Part shown: positions 22,900 to 35,200 of the stretch, piece after piece
How the letters are laid out: each line of letters begins with the position of its first letter
How positions within the stretch are numbered: the first letter of the stretch is position 1
Assembly (NCBI GenBank): GCA_024663395.1
Contig: JANFAH010000093.1
Location: 62,001-126,000 of the forward strand
Length of the DNA: 64,000 nucleotides
From: Pisolithus tinctorius
Lineage: Eukaryota; Basidiomycota; Agaricomycetes; Boletales; Pisolithaceae
Direction of reading: 5' to 3'
Program-made: the position numbers and the translations under genes
The notes under the pieces: model-generated
Told to the model about the DNA's origin: nothing
What the model saw: only the letters and a program-made list of their open reading frames with translations
Database searches by the model: none

Positions 22900-24224
22900 C
22901 GAACGATGCAATTTATATACCCGCGGTCGGAGCTCGAAAAAATTTAACCGCGACAATCTGTAATGACTCAGCCATGCCACCGCTTTACTAAGACATGTTG
23001 GAGTCGACTCGTTGAGAATAAAATAAGCTTTATGGGTACCGATCCCTTGGAAACGCCGAGAATCTGCGCGACGCTCACGTACGTACGAGAAGAAGGATGG
23101 AAACCGGGTGAGAATGATACCGGAGGACTGAAAATGGCAAGTCGTGTGGCCCTCGGACTGCAGACTGACTCACGTGAGGCGACGGTCTGCGCAAGGTGTG
23201 GAAGACGTAAAGATAACTTCAGGGAGTAAGATATTAGGCGTTACCTATCCATCACGCGATACTTACGTTGAGGTGGATAGCCAGAACAGGCTGACGCTGG
23301 ATATTGCGTCGACAAAATGGTCTGACTTGGGAGTAGATAAGGCAGGAGCTGTTCTATGCTTAGGGGAGAGAAAATACACACACCTTACGAGACTCTGAGC
23401 GGTTGGGATGGGCAAAGTGACAGCGCTCTATCGCCTTGATATCGATATGAATTTGCAAAACCGCGGGTGACGGGAGTGGGACACGTCTACCCAAATGGAC
23501 ATGCTGGAAGGAGATAACGAGGTGAATCGGAAGGCAAGTAACATGCATTACAGTGAACAAAATTTTCCCCGTGCATCAGCGGACCAGGTGCCAACGAGGG
23601 GCAGTTGCCAATATATGACAAAAGATCCGCAAAGGAAGTGTAAGACGTGGCATACTGCTGGCGGGATTCCGTTGGGAGAACCTCCGAGACGAGAGAAATA
23701 TGCGTGGGGGATGTTCGGAGTGATCCGTGTGATGGTGGTGAGAGAAGGGGTAACGAATGTTAACGCAGTCGAGGACAAACGTGCGCGGGGACCCGTGGCA
23801 CCGCTAACCCCGGTTCGGTAGAAAAGGGACCGAGCCCGTCAACATCTGTATGGATTGACTGGACCACCCCCCAAGATTAAAGGTCTTTTTGACCACTCGT
23901 TTCATTTTAGACGGATCGTTCTTGACCATTTTGTCTTTTGTGTTCAGGTGGTTTCATCAGGAAGACTGCTTAGTCATCAGCGAAGGGTGGCACGTGTCTT
24001 CCGCCAATCTATCGTCATGAAATCATAAAAACCTAACTGAGTCCCCTTCCGCTTGTGTCCAGGACATTCTCTCCGTTCAACACATAAAGTCTGTGTATGG
24101 TGTATGTGATACACCCTCGCATCAACCTGCGCCTTTCTTCCCCACACCCACCCACACCTCAGAAGGTACGTCTGTCTATGTTTTCTTTTCCGAAATTTCA
24201 TCCTGACTCGATTTGGCAGACAGC
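22900..24224. other. Long gap upstream of KCS1-like gene
   Basis: About 1.3 kb with only short open frames lacking motifs or plausible splicing. CG content returns to normal at 22900. The right end is the KCS1 5' leader, with a probable 5' UTR intron at 24166-24219 (GTACGT to GGCAG) six bases before the ATG. Confidence 0.45.
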
Positions 24225-27200
24225 ATGCATCATGATTACCACCTTCCGCCGCCCCCGCCTCCATCCGGCCCCCATTCCGTCAACTCTTCGCCTCGGCGCA
24301 ACCATTACTCCTTGCCAAACAACTATGTCGAGCCACAACAACCGCCTTTCCGACGTTCTGCATCCTATACAGTGCAGTGGTCCACTAAACAGTCCGATGA
24401 CATATCCCGTCCAGCACTCCCGTCGCCACGCAGGTGGTCCGGGCCTCACAGAAGTCAACGCGCCCTCACCTTACCTTCTTCCCGGTGTGATGCCACCTCC
24501 GATCGTTCAGTCCTACTAGCGCAACAACCACCGTCACTGACGCGTAGATTCTCCTCTTCATCTGGCTCTTCTTTTTCCTCCGTTAGCAATTCTCCAACTG
24601 TTGCCTCCCAGCCACTCCTCAGTGCAGGCATAGGTCGCAAGGTCGCAGAATCTCTCCAACTCTTCAAAGAATCTGCCCCTATATCCGATTTTCGAGACAA
24701 CCCTAACACTGCGACGGTTACCAACCATCGCCGACATTCCGCCTCTCATCACGTCGAAAACGTCGCAGAGGCAAAGTATGAATTCGTTAAACGTGCCGAT
24801 TGGCCGGATCCGGAGACAGCCGCAATCAGGAGAGAACGCAGTTCGACGGCTCTAGAGCGTGTCAAGACACTCGATATTAGCAAAGAACCTGATCTGCCCA
24901 GTGATCTAGATGTAAGACTGACCACTTGTGATATGCCTTTCAGTGATCCGTCTCAGCGGTGTAAAGACATTACCTCGCATACAGAGTTTTACACACGCGG
25001 TAGACGTCGAGACAGGGCATCGGGAACCGTTTTCAGTCACCAGCTCGGCACCCCTGAGCGTTCATCTAATCATGCCCCACCGTCACCTTGCATTCGCCCT
25101 CGTTCCAGAGGGTATCCCCCATCGCCGTCTCCTTCACGTTGTCCAACAAATCATATTCCTCCCCTGGCCCTCTATAATTTTCCTTCTGATCGTGGCGTCG
25201 TTCTCCCACAGCACCACACCCCCGAAACTTATCAGCGACACTCCCAAGAACACGAATCGCCACAATCACGCTTGCTCACTCATACCCATCCGTCGTGTGG
25301 TTCGCGGGTAGCTTCTCCACCGTTCATTGCATCCGACCACCGACCCCATTCACCATGGTCCACGGATGAAGAGTCAGCTTGGGAAACCTCGTCAATTACA
25401 TCAGATGCTTCCATTACGTCTGGAACATCAGAGCATCCTGTTTCTCCGGATGCGTATCCTTCACTTTCGGTGGAAGGCGCTGACGAGGCCAAACGTTTAT
25501 TGTCACGATACAGAGAGCGTGAGGAGTTCACGGACGATCCCGACACCTGGAATGGCGGTTATTTGGACATGTCGTTCAGCGACTCACAAGAGAGCCTACC
25601 ACATATCCCTCTTCGACCTTTCCGGAACCAAGTCGGCGGACATAGTGCTATATACAAGTTCACCAAAAGAGCACTATGCAAGGTAAGTTCTATTACCTTT
25701 CTCTTCAGGGTGCTGCTTACTCTCTCCTCCCAAGCCTCTTGTTTCACGGGAAAACCAATTCTACGAGGCAGTGGAACAGGAGGCTCCCCCACTATTAGCC
25801 TTTATCCCTCGATACTTAGGAGTTATGCTAGTCACGTATCGGCGTGTATCGAAGGGTTCGGTTACCCCACCAACCGCAGACCTCTCCACTAGAGCGACTG
25901 CACGAGCGACAAGTTCGTATCCATCTGTCTTGCAAAGGACGAGTGGTGAGCGTTCGCATGACCACCCGAGGGACGTCGCATCGCACTCTATTTCTCCAAG
26001 CCTACCAGAGGAAGACGGCGTAGGAGACATGGAGTCGGATGAGGCAGAGATACCCGAGGTTGTCTTGGATCGAAACAGACATATTGTCCCCAAGTGGATG
26101 TTCTGCACGAACAGCTTGCGGAACCGCTCATATTCACAGCCGTATTCTACACCGTCCGTCACTGCCCGGGGTCGCCTCGCTCCGGTGCATATCAGCGCCG
26201 CGACAGCGTCGAGCCCTGCCCTGATACTAAACGAGCAAACGCCGCCGCCGTTCAAGCGCAGTCCCCTTGCACGTCATGCGACCGTCCCAACTTTTACAGC
26301 CGATTCCGCTTCATACCTCCTTGGTGGATCCGTTCCTGCAGGTTCCGAATCCAGGTTTGCACGGGGATCACTGGATGGCGAAGCTTTTGGCCGCGACTCG
26401 TGCCACTTCCCTCCCGAATCAAGTGTTTCCCTGCCATCGACGCCGGGCTGGTTCGGAGGTACAGGCTCGACGACCGTGAACACGAAGTTGAAGAACCACG
26501 TGTTTAATACTATACTACGGCGCTTCCAGCGTCGTGGAAAGCGAGGTTTGTCTTCTTGTGCAGCTAAGATGGAAGACGGGAGCGAGCCAACCCCATCAAT
26601 GGGTGTGGCCACTCGTCAAGCCCCGTCATCCTTGCGCACGTGGCCCGCTACACAACTGAAGCAGGATAGTTATCCGGTCTCAATCGTCCGGCGAGTACAG
26701 AGCGAAAGCGCGATGGAGGGAAAAGAAGGACAGGATATTGGTGCTGATTTGGATTATAGTAATCTGGGCAGTGCGGTGGACCTTGCGATGTTGTCGAGGG
26801 AGAAAGAAGTTGGGCTAGAACCTTCCTTGTCCCGTGGAAGGAGTTGTTCGCGATCTTTTAACTTGTCCACGCCGCCCATACATCCCAATCCCCACCTTCC
26901 AAGTAGTCCGTTGTCTCGCAACCGCAGCGATGACTCGGTCACACGCCAGCATCACTTCATCCTTATGGAGGATCTCACGGGTCGATTAAAACGTTCATGC
27001 GTACTGGACTTGAAGATGGGGACGCGGCAGCACGGGATGGATGCGACGTCGTCGAAAAAGAAAAGTCAGCGTAAAAAATGTGATCGTACAACGAGTCGAC
27101 CTCTTGGAGTCCGGGTATGTGGTATGCAGGTGAGTCAACGGCGCGGGGAATGTTCGTTGAGCGCTCACTGATGAGAGTACCTATGGAGGTATGGAACAAT

Positions 27201-28016
27201 GTCACTCAAACATATGTGACACAAGATAAGTACACGGGTCGTGACATTCGTGCGGAAGACTTTCCATCTGTGCTTGCTTCTTTCCTCCATAATGGCGAGC
27301 ATTTGTTAGTGTGGCAAATTCCTATTTTGCTCCAAAAGTTGTATGCGCTCGCGCGCATCATCAATCGCCTTAAAGGATTTCGGTTCTATGGCTGTAGTCT
27401 CCTTCTGATATACGACGGAGACCGCGATTTACTGGAAAGTTTTCGAATGTCTGCAGAGGAGCAGTTGTCGCCGCGCAATAAAAGAGGCGAGTCGTTGAAA
27501 CGAGCCAGCACGGGTCCTGCTGGTAACGGCAAGAGTTCATCCCTCAGGCGATCCCATAGTGAAGACCTGTTGATTGGCCCAGCTGCGAAGCGATCGAGTG
27601 GCAGGCGCAGGCGCGGGGAAGTCAACGTCCGCATCGTCGACTTCGCGCACACGACGACCGGACATGATTGGGCCCCGTATCCGCCACCGGCAGATCGCAG
27701 GGTTATCCACCAGGTTTCGAGTTCGAAGGGGTACCAAGCGGAAGTAGACGAGGAGACAGGCATTATCTACGCACGATTCCCACCCCACTACCCAGAGGAG
27801 CCCGACCGTGGGTTTCTGTTTGGGTTGAAGAACTTAACAGAGGCACTCGAAAAGATCTGGAATGAGGAACGTATGCGGAGAATGAAAATGTCAAGGGATG
27901 ACCCTGCAGTAAACGTCTCGGAGCTCCCACCTCTGCCAACTGAAGGCAAGGAGGTGTTTGTCGAAATTTTTGGGACCATCGCACCGGACGAGGACCCTGG
28001 CATGCTGTCCACATGA
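24225..28016 (+). CDS. KCS1: Inositol hexakisphosphate kinase, KCS1-like
   Basis: Makes diphosphoinositol phosphates (InsP7) from InsP6. Three exons (24225-25682, 25735-27129, 27189-28016) give about 1,226 residues. The first ~430 are disordered, Ser/Pro/His-rich. Kinase text begins PLRPFRNQVGGHSAIYKFTK and CKPLVSRENQFYEAVEQEAP, then LLAFIPRYLGVMLVTYRRV. A long insert follows before RNRHIVPKWM and a second one before HHFILMEDLTGRLKRSCVLD. The IPK signature SCVLDLKMGTRQHG holds the catalytic Asp-Leu-Lys. Then come GRDIRAEDFPSVLASFLHNG, GFRFYGCSLLLIYDGD (substrate/ATP region) and VRIVDFAHTTTG with the metal-binding Asp. Start at the first ATG after the leader intron. Large N-terminal extensions are normal for fungal Kcs1. 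Confidence 0.94.
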
Positions 28017-28599
28017 TGAAGCGTTGTCAACCTTTTAGGCTCTATTACCGCCGCAGCTTATACCTTGTTGATCGGTGTCATTTTTCGTGCTATTCCTTCT
28101 TCATGCATGTGTTCCTGTGCATCTCTTTCTCTATCGAGTCTTTCTTTCTCTCCCTTCGTCGTTTTCTTTCCCCTCCGTCGGCTTGTCTGTGCTATCTCTG
28201 TTCTCCTTCAGCCCCATCCGCATCGTTAAGTCACGTCGCTAGATTTCTCTTGTTACTATCACACATACAGACTCTGTACATCCTTTGCATCGTATCCTAT
28301 TGGTTCACCTGCATATATGTATATACGTCGCTTTTTGTGCATCTTACGCTCCTTCCCAGCCATCACCTGTCAACATATGACGGTGTCTGGTCAGGCCTCC
28401 GGAGCAGGACTGTCAACAGTCGAATGTGGCAGACTTAGAACTTCGGGCCCCTTCTGGTTCCGGAATGTAGGAAATCGATTCGGATATGAAGGCGCTGACT
28501 TGGTGCTTGGCATTTGTTCCAAGGCTCACAAATCACCACAGGCACTACTGTGAAACGTTGACAGGAGGACGGTATATTAGGCAAAATGAAACATGGTCT
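28017..28599. other. Convergent intergenic region
   Basis: 583 bp between the 3' ends of KCS1-like and QCR9. Pyrimidine-rich 3' UTR-like sequence with CTTTCT runs; no gene seen. Confidence 0.45.
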
Positions 28600-28992
28600 T
28601 TACGACTCGTCAGCATCTTGAATATAACGACCGCGTATATCCTTCCATTGCCGCTGTTGCAAAGTAGAGAAAACGTGGAGGGTGAGCGGGAAGGCGTCCA
28701 CACAGGAACATAGCGCATCGGTTACTTACGCCTCTGTTCCAATGATCCCAGAATTTCGATACGGCAACGTCAAAGCCGATGTTGAATGCGAACGCACCAG
28801 CAAAGATGGCGGGAACGAAAACGCCTGGTGAAGGAAATGAGGGGAGGAAATGTTCATACACGGGTCATTTGAAGTGCAGGTTTTCGGTCTCACTGTTGCG
28901 CTTAACTATCGTGTTGTAGAAAGCGTTGGCAAACTGGGTGGAACACATATTCAGAAACTGCTAACGAGAGGTTCCTGCGTACTCACGGCCAT
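28600..28992 (-). CDS. QCR9: Cytochrome bc1 complex subunit 9
   Basis: Small single-span subunit of respiratory complex III. Four exons splice to about 67 residues: MA, then FANAFYNTIVKRNS, VFVPAIFAGAFAFNIGFDVA and VSKFWDHWNRGRQWKDIRGR, ending YIQDADES. The membrane helix and the WDHWNRGKxWKDI-type tail are the family signature. The first exon holds only six coding bases (ATG GCC) before GTGAGT. The size is typical for Qcr9. It shares a 138-bp divergent promoter with the mitochondrial uS11 gene. Confidence 0.9.
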
Positions 28993-29130
28993 GGCGTATA
29001 GTTTTTGCTGGAGAGATGGTGGATGATTCCGGTGGTGTCCGAAATGGAAAAGCGGTGGTGTCGCTCTTCTTCTCACGGCCAACGCGTCCGAGACTGAGCA
29101 GCAGTGTCTGCTGCTGCACCACTTACAGCC
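28993..29130. promoter_or_regulatory. Bidirectional promoter, QCR9 / mitochondrial uS11
   Basis: 138 bp lie between two head-to-head starts of nucleus-encoded mitochondrial proteins, so shared regulation is plausible. No CCAAT or TATA element is obvious. Confidence 0.45.
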
Positions 29131-29742
29131 ATGTTTTTACGGTCATCCGTGCTGCGGGTGTCGCAGCTGGCCCTTCAGAAACCCAGAAACATTCACGCGG
29201 CAGCCTCCAGAGCCTCAGTTTTCTCCGGTGACATATTTGCCGACATGGGTGTAGACAGACCGCGTCCGGTCGCACCAGAGGTCCGTCCGAAGGGCCCATC
29301 TGAGTGGAACCACGAAAATCCAGTCGCGCCTTCAAAGCCCCTACCGAACAGGCAAGCTGCAGAGCCACCAAAATACCACTTCCATGCTCACTTCTCCGCG
29401 AACAATACCAAGATCTACCTCGCTGATCCAAAGGGACGTCCTATCCCACGGGGGTGGTGGTCTGGAGGAAGCTGTCGTTTCAAGGGTGTAAACAGGAGCA
29501 CTCAGGAAGCGGGCTATCAGTGCGCGGTGCACGCGTTTCGTAGGGTAGAAGAAATAATCCAAGAAAAAGGGCCAATAACGCTTTCCGTTCATCTCAGGGG
29601 GTTTGGCAAGGGTAGGACGGCCGTCGAGCAAATATTTTTAACCAGCGAAGGAGAGAAGGTGCGCCCGTTGGTCACGGAGGTGGAGGACAGGACACCCATA
29701 AAGGTTGGTGGTACGAGAGCCAAGAAGGCCAGACGACTCTAG
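29131..29742 (+). CDS. Mitochondrial small-subunit ribosomal protein uS11m
   Basis: Single exon of 203 residues. The N-terminus (MFLRSSVLRVSQLALQKPRN) is basic and Ser-rich, a probable mitochondrial presequence. The uS11 domain follows: YHFHAHFSANNTKIYLAD, then GGSCRFKGVNRSTQEAGYQC, VHLRGFGKGRTAVEQ and the end VEDRTPIKVGGTRAKKARRL, which is the family's rRNA-binding C-terminus. The family corresponds to bacterial S11 and yeast Mrps18. It is one of very few intronless genes in the window. Confidence 0.93.
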   Translation: MFLRSSVLRVSQLALQKPRNIHAAASRASVFSGDIFADMGVDRPRPVAPEVRPKGPSEWNHENPVAPSKPLPNRQAAEPPKYHFHAHFSANNTKIYLADPKGRPIPRGWWSGGSCRFKGVNRSTQEAGYQCAVHAFRRVEEIIQEKGPITLSVHLRGFGKGRTAVEQIFLTSEGEKVRPLVTEVEDRTPIKVGGTRAKKARRL

Positions 29743-29950
29743 TCCCAGGTCAGTTCCCCGATTATTGTTTCCAGTCCGACGCTCATGAGGGTTTTCAGTC
29801 CTGGTTACTCTATAGTTACTCTATTGTGGATCCTAGGAATCGTGCATGACGATACAGTAACTTCTGTCTCTTTCGGCTGGCATGACATGCATCAAATATG
29901 ATATCTATGGTATGTACTCAGGAAATCTGAGCTGATGAAGAGTCCTGAGT

Positions 29951-30735
29951 TTAGGCTTTGTCATGATTGCTGAAGAACGGATCTGAAGTATACTTGTATC
30001 CTGGCCTCACTAACGAAGCCAGTGCCACCTTCTTGTCTATCTCTATGTCCTCTATGAGTGCCTCTGTTGCTACGATTGAGCGTCACAATGATGCATATGT
30101 TACAACCTCACTTACCACGCGACGTGTAGTCTAACTCGGGGCGAATGTAGCCCAATACCAACGCTCTCATGTTATACCCGTAAAAATCGTCTGAAAACTC
30201 GTGCATGATATGAATTTCCTAAGAGGGGGGAAGCGATAAACGAGGGCACCCTATCGCGCAGGTTTGCATACCGCAGTCATACGCTCGTTCTTGTAAAATG
30301 GATTCCAGCCAAGGCTCATGACCATCGGCCAGACTTGATGGTCTTCAGGTCGCAGGCGCGATTTCTGTCCTTCTAACGGAAGTACCTGTGCATACCCGTA
30401 GTATACACCGGGTTTCACTGCTGCTACCATGTCTGGTAGCGATTCATCGGGTAGATTGGCTGTGTATACAGTCATTCTTGCGTCCATCGTAACAAGCATT
30501 GCAAGTACTGACCAGTGGGACATCCAAGATCTTTGCTGCCTCTGCCAAAACCATGCTGGACGACACCCTCCAGCAATATTGGATACGGAGGCTCTGGGGT
30601 ATCAGGTCCTGCGATACTCGGTCTGTTGGCGCGGAACGATTGCGTCTGAATTTGAACCGGTCGCGGTAGTCCGTTGGGCAGGTGTGGGTGTGTGGCTGGC
30701 ATGTCGGAACACAAGGCAGAGAGCGTTTGTCCCAT
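29951..30735 (-). CDS. FMN1: Riboflavin kinase
   Basis: Phosphorylates riboflavin to FMN. Spliced text: [20 protein letters not shown], then [13 protein letters not shown] across the first intron, [63 protein letters not shown] and a C-terminal helix [14 protein letters not shown]. The GRGSKxLGxPTANL motif binds nucleotide and EIHIxHxF carries the catalytic Glu. Three introns keep frame. ATG 30735 chosen; a second Met ([11 protein letters not shown]) eleven codons in would also fit the usual size of about 190-200 residues. Confidence 0.93.
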
Positions 30736-30853
30736 CCTGTCGAAGTAGTTGTATGAAGCCCAGGCTGGCTGCTGAAATGAGAAGAAGCACTCGGTCGTCT
30801 TGTTAGATGTGACTCGTTCGCACTCCCCACTACAGCCTCAGACTCCCACCATT
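30736..30853. promoter_or_regulatory. Bidirectional promoter, FMN1 / TAF8
   Basis: 118 bp between divergent start codons; no TATA element seen. Confidence 0.4.
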
Positions 30854-31855
30854 ATGTCGACGCCGTTCGCAGGGTATCCCATGTACGCATATCAGGCGCC
30901 ATATCCTGCCTATGTGAACGTCGCTGGAACTGGCCAACCAACCCCGATAGTTTATGCACCACAGTTCCCTGTTCCAGGGTATCCGCCGCTCTATGGCGTC
31001 CCACAACCGGTGAAAGCCCCTACACCAACGAACCAATTCCATGTCGCCCCGGACATTCCTGGCATCTCGTCCGAGATAGCCTCCAAGCAGATGCAGAAGT
31101 TGATCGTATCGCAGCTGCAGCAGTCCCAGTTCGACGCGATAGAACCCCAGGCACTCGCCCGCTTGGAGCTGGAAGTCGTAGCATGTAAAATATCACACGT
31201 TCTTGAGGAATCAATCCTGGTGCTCATTTCCTCCGATACAGTCGTCCAGAGATTATACGAAGGGGCCCATGATTATGCCAATCTCGCATGTCGAGCCACT
31301 CCAGTAGCGAAGGATGTCTTACTAGCTTGCGACGATCAGGGTGTGAAAGTCAACGACTTGCACACTATCGCAACCAAGTCAAAATCTACTGGTGAGCAAG
31401 ACACTAAGCAGGTCGCTACGAAAAGCTGAACTCTGTAGCCCCGCCAATGGGGACGACGTTCGAGCCTCCACCACCTCGACCACGTTCCCCTGAACTCCTC
31501 CCATCAGACGACGAAGGGGCTACGCCAGCAATACCAACGACGTTGCGGCAGATCCCATCAAACTTCCCGCCGCTACCACCAAAGCATACCTATCTCAAAA
31601 CTCCGGTATGTGCTGCTGACCTTTTCTCTATTCCTTACTTGACAGTCAAACCAGGCATCCCCACCCAAAAAGGCAGCGTTGCCATCCTTGGAGCGAAAAC
31701 TGAAGAATGCATCTCTCGTGCAGGAGTCCCTCAAGAACTTACTGACAGCTACCGAGGATAATCTAGGACAAGAAGATGGCGAGCTTCTAGGTCACATCGT
31801 AAATTGGGAAGCTTCGACCTACCCAAGAAAACGCTGGAAAATCTCGGCGAATTAG
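30854..31855 (+). CDS. TAF8: TFIID subunit 8 (TAF8-like)
   Basis: Histone-fold subunit of general factor TFIID. After a Tyr/Pro-rich N-terminus, the product shows QMQKLIVSQLQQSQFDAIEP and RLYEGAHDYANLACRATPVA, then KDVLLACDDQGVKVNDLHTI, a histone-fold layout. The TAF8 C-terminal signature follows: IPSNFPPLPPKHTYLKTP. It ends in a basic coiled stretch (LERKLKNASLVQESLKNLL) and YPRKRWKISAN. Three short introns keep frame, the last one inside the HTYLKTP region. Head-to-head with FMN1. Confidence 0.88.
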
Positions 31856-32147
31856 GGCCGTCTACTGAGTCTCACCTCTTGCTCATGAGACAGTGTTCAA
31901 CCTCGTGCATAAAAAACAGTACAATAATCGGTGGCCATCACTTCAATTATAGCACCACGCACCTCTGGCCCCAAAGTTGCCAGATATTTCAGGGGTAGCC
32001 GAACTCGTGGCCTCCTGCAATGATTATGCCATGCATCTCCATTCATCAGGTGCGGTACTTCGATCGGCTGTTTGGGTTATCACACCCGCAGATCGTGAGG
32101 GTCTGCCCGTGCTTGTGATTATTGTGAGTATTAGTGGGAGAAGTAAA

Positions 32148-34346
32148 CTATGTAATATACGTCCCTAAACTTGAGCTTCTTTCTGCTTGATCGATATCCA
32201 CGAAGTGTGCAGGGATTTGGTCTGTCGTAGTTTCTCGGGAATCAATAGAAGGTGTTGTGGGTGTCGACACCATGCTATCAGCCGTAAGTGCAGGGCCAAA
32301 CGTTATCAACAGTTGGCCCTCCATTCCGGCCTGCTTTGGACGGGCCGTTTTTCGTCTTTTTTTGGGAACCCGCTCCACGCTATCACTGCGCAGTCGCTTT
32401 TGCCTCTTCTTCCCCCCCTTCGAAGATGACGATATCGATGATGAAGGGGTTGATAGTCGTTTTGGTGTGTTCGATGCGGATCCGGGCGGCATCAAGGGTC
32501 TTGCGGAACCCGGGGTAAACCATTGATTGATAGTTGGATCCGAGCTAACCACCGGTTCCAAGAATGTCAGTGGAGACCCTTCGTTTTGCGTATAAACCTC
32601 TTGTCGCAGTGGTGAGCCTGGAGGTAATGGTCCAGGTGACAGAGAATGTGCATCTGATGGTGTGCATGACGATTCTGGCGTCGTTGTCGCTTCAGAATCG
32701 AGAGAAGGATGGCGAGTCACCTTGAACTTCAATGAAGGGAACTTCAAACCTCTTTGAAGCGTCAGGTAACGGTTGCGACACTGGAAAAGAAATTAGTGAG
32801 GCATGCAGGACAGGCAGATGCGCATACCATGGTGTCTGTGCGGCCGGTCCCCAGGAGCTTACTGATTTCTTTCCAAGCCGCATTCTCATTTTCACGCACT
32901 ACGTCAAGCAAGGCCTTGTCTTCTTCCGGACTCCATGGGCTCCTGTTGAGGTTGGGATTGACCTGTTCATTCCACCGATCCCGGCACTGGTCGTTGGTTC
33001 GGCCAGGCATGGCCGCTGCTACATCCACCCACGATTGGCCGTACGCAGCTGCAGCGATCCGAAGTCGTGCATCTTCTTCAAGAGTCCAGTTGACACGCTT
33101 CACGGAAGGATCTAAGCTGCGTTGATATCTGGTGCTGCATTGCACCGGCGTCGCGTCTTCTGAGACATAACGAGAAACTGAGCCATGATATGAGTAGAGA
33201 AACCCCAGGAACGACTACAGGGACCTACCCAGTGACCAATTGTGACCGAACATGTGAACAGCTTTAATCAGTCGTTCGTCAGATGTGGGTGTCCAGGCGT
33301 GGTTTTTTCGTGTTATTCCTTGACGCATGCAATCCAACGGTGTCCGATTGGTCTGTCCCAGTGTCAGACGCGAAGGAAAAGATGTGACCAAGGACCTACC
33401 CCTAATTTTTGAGCTATGTCCGACCAATCCGGCGAGCCGTTTCTACACCCTGCTACGAGCGACTTTAGCCTGAATATCTCTTCCTCGTTCCAAGGATCAT
33501 GATTAAAGTCCGGGTGTCGGTCTCCAAGCCATCGGATTTCACACTCTCTTGCAGTGCGAGTGGTCATCGACGCCCTAGATACCTGCAAGAGTAAGAAAAG
33601 GTGACAGGACACAATGAAGGAAATCTGTTCTACCTTCTCCGCTATTCGATCCCAGTCTAAACCTTCGCAGTTGCGCTCCAGGGATTTTGGAGACCGTTCG
33701 CTCATATCGTGGGAAGTTGGGAGACCCCTGTTAGGCGGTGATCAGACAAGAAATCAAGTTCAGCTAGTGCACATACATTATCTGCGCGTCGAAAGCCATC
33801 TTGCGATAATTTTCCGTCCGAACGGCTTCAGCCAGAGCATCCAGTTCGCGGGCCTTCACTGAAAAGCGAATGATGAGTTGGACTGCAAACCAAAAACGAG
33901 GGTACGGTAGTTACTGGGATGACAGTCTGTCAAGCTCTTGTACCGATCTCGCCGCAGAGCATCACCATGGAACGGAGAATCCTGGGAACAATTAACTACG
34001 AAAGAGAAATATTGAACTTCGACACACTGGAGATTCCAATTCTGAGGAGGGAATCGCGCTTGCTGCTCGTACGGCGCCTGGCACGAGGACGAAACCCGGA
34101 ACGTCAAGATCGGAGTCGTCTTCCATTTCTATGTTGGCAGCGTCCTGAAACAACGGGGATAGTTTTAAATCAGGGTATTATCCATACGATGAGAGAAAAA
34201 TAACGCACGATCAGTCCTTCGACCATCTGCAGTTCGGCCTCCAGCTTTTCGATGTAAGTGTTCAGGGCCCGTTGATGCTCTCTGTTAGCCTGTAGTGCCT
34301 TCTGAGCGAGTTGATGGACATGGTTGGCTTCTTGCGATTCCACCAT
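32148..34346 (-). CDS. Multi-Myb DNA-binding protein, SNAPC4-like
   Basis: The product carries about five consecutive Myb/SANT repeats. The first is partial (GLDWDRIAEKVSRASMTTRT). The next begin PWNEEEIFRLKSLVAGCRNG, HAWTPTSDERLIKAVHMFGH, NWTLEEDARLRIAAAAYGQS and PWSPEEDKALLDVVRENENA. Tryptophan spacing is that of Myb repeats. Four and a half repeats after an N-terminal helix (a coiled coil ending YIEKLEAELQMVEGLI) is the layout of SNAPC4, the large subunit of the snRNA-promoter factor SNAPc. A Ser/Pro-rich tail with KKRQKRLR and PKKRRK nuclear signals follows. Seven or eight introns. Start at ATG 34346 (MVESQEANH); an upstream Met at 34472 would run almost into SND2. The SNAPC4 assignment is inference; Bas1/Myb relatives are possible. 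Confidence 0.82.
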
Positions 34347-34480
34347 GAAGGCTTCACTGCCAAGCTTCACGAGATGCGAAATGAATGGAACGAGCAGTAC
34401 ACATGTACTGTAGTGCTGTGCGGAGGACCACAAGCAGCTCTCAACAAACAGTGACAACGGCTGTTTGTCCAACTACCGCC
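34347..34480. promoter_or_regulatory. Bidirectional promoter, SNAPC4-like / SND2
   Basis: 134 bp between divergent ATGs. No clear core element seen. Confidence 0.4.
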
Positions 34481-35200
34481 ATGGCCAAAGGTGCTGCTAA
34501 ACGTATAGGTAAACAGATGATCCTTCGTTCGCATACCTCGACCAATGATCTGAATTGTAGCTGGTCAGAACGAACGGGCCATTAAACATCTCCGTCTGGG
34601 GATGGTCATCCCGACCATACTGTCGCTTGTCCTTCGTTTGCTGCTTAGACGGGACTCATTACCACCTTCGAAGGGCTCTCTGATCATCTATGTACTGACA
34701 TATCTTCCGGCTCTCTTCCTGTCGCGGTATTTGGAAAATATCGGGACTTCTCGCCGCGATCCTACAACGGGAGCCCTTATTTCCTCTGGCGAGGATCTCA
34801 ACCAACCCGGCGTCACAGAATGGTGCTTTGACATTCTTTATATTACCTGTGGGTTTTTCCAGTCTACCTAGGTTTACATTGCTGTTTGACCGATTGGTCT
34901 GCGAGGCAGGGTCATGCCAGGTTGGCAGTGGGGCATTCGGGGAGTGGTTTTGGTATTTCTATCTGGTGGTGAGTGCTTGCATGAATTCTCGGTCGGCGTC
35001 GAATAATGTGCAATTCACAGATACCATTGTACGCAGTCTTCAAGGTCTGGACCGGTTTCGTCGGTCCATACCTGTTGCCGTCGTCAGGCAGCCCGCCAGC
35101 GGACGACGCAAACAAGGCAGAGACATTGAGCAAACGACAAGAAAAGCTGCGCAAACGTAGCGAACGAGGGGATCCGCGGGTCCGTGCAGTGCACAAATGA
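34481..35200 (+). CDS. SND2: SND2 / TMEM208-like ER targeting protein
   Basis: ER membrane component of the SRP-independent targeting route. The spliced product of about 170 residues starts MAKGAAKRIAGQNERAIKHL, then MVIPTILSLVLRLLLRR (membrane segment), SLIIYVLTYLPALFLSRYLE, DLNQPGVTEWCFDILYITW, GSGAFGEWFWYFYLVIPLYA and VFKVWTGFVG. It ends in a Lys/Arg-rich tail (KRQEKLRKRSERGDPRVRAV). The intron after DILYIT must use the GCGAGGCAG acceptor to restore the frame. Length and topology fit TMEM208. Confidence 0.91.

Noticed and set aside
22963..23821. Two plus-strand frames of 84-108 codons
   Set aside because: Composition is random, no splice partners found, and they lie in a promoter-sized gap; not supported.
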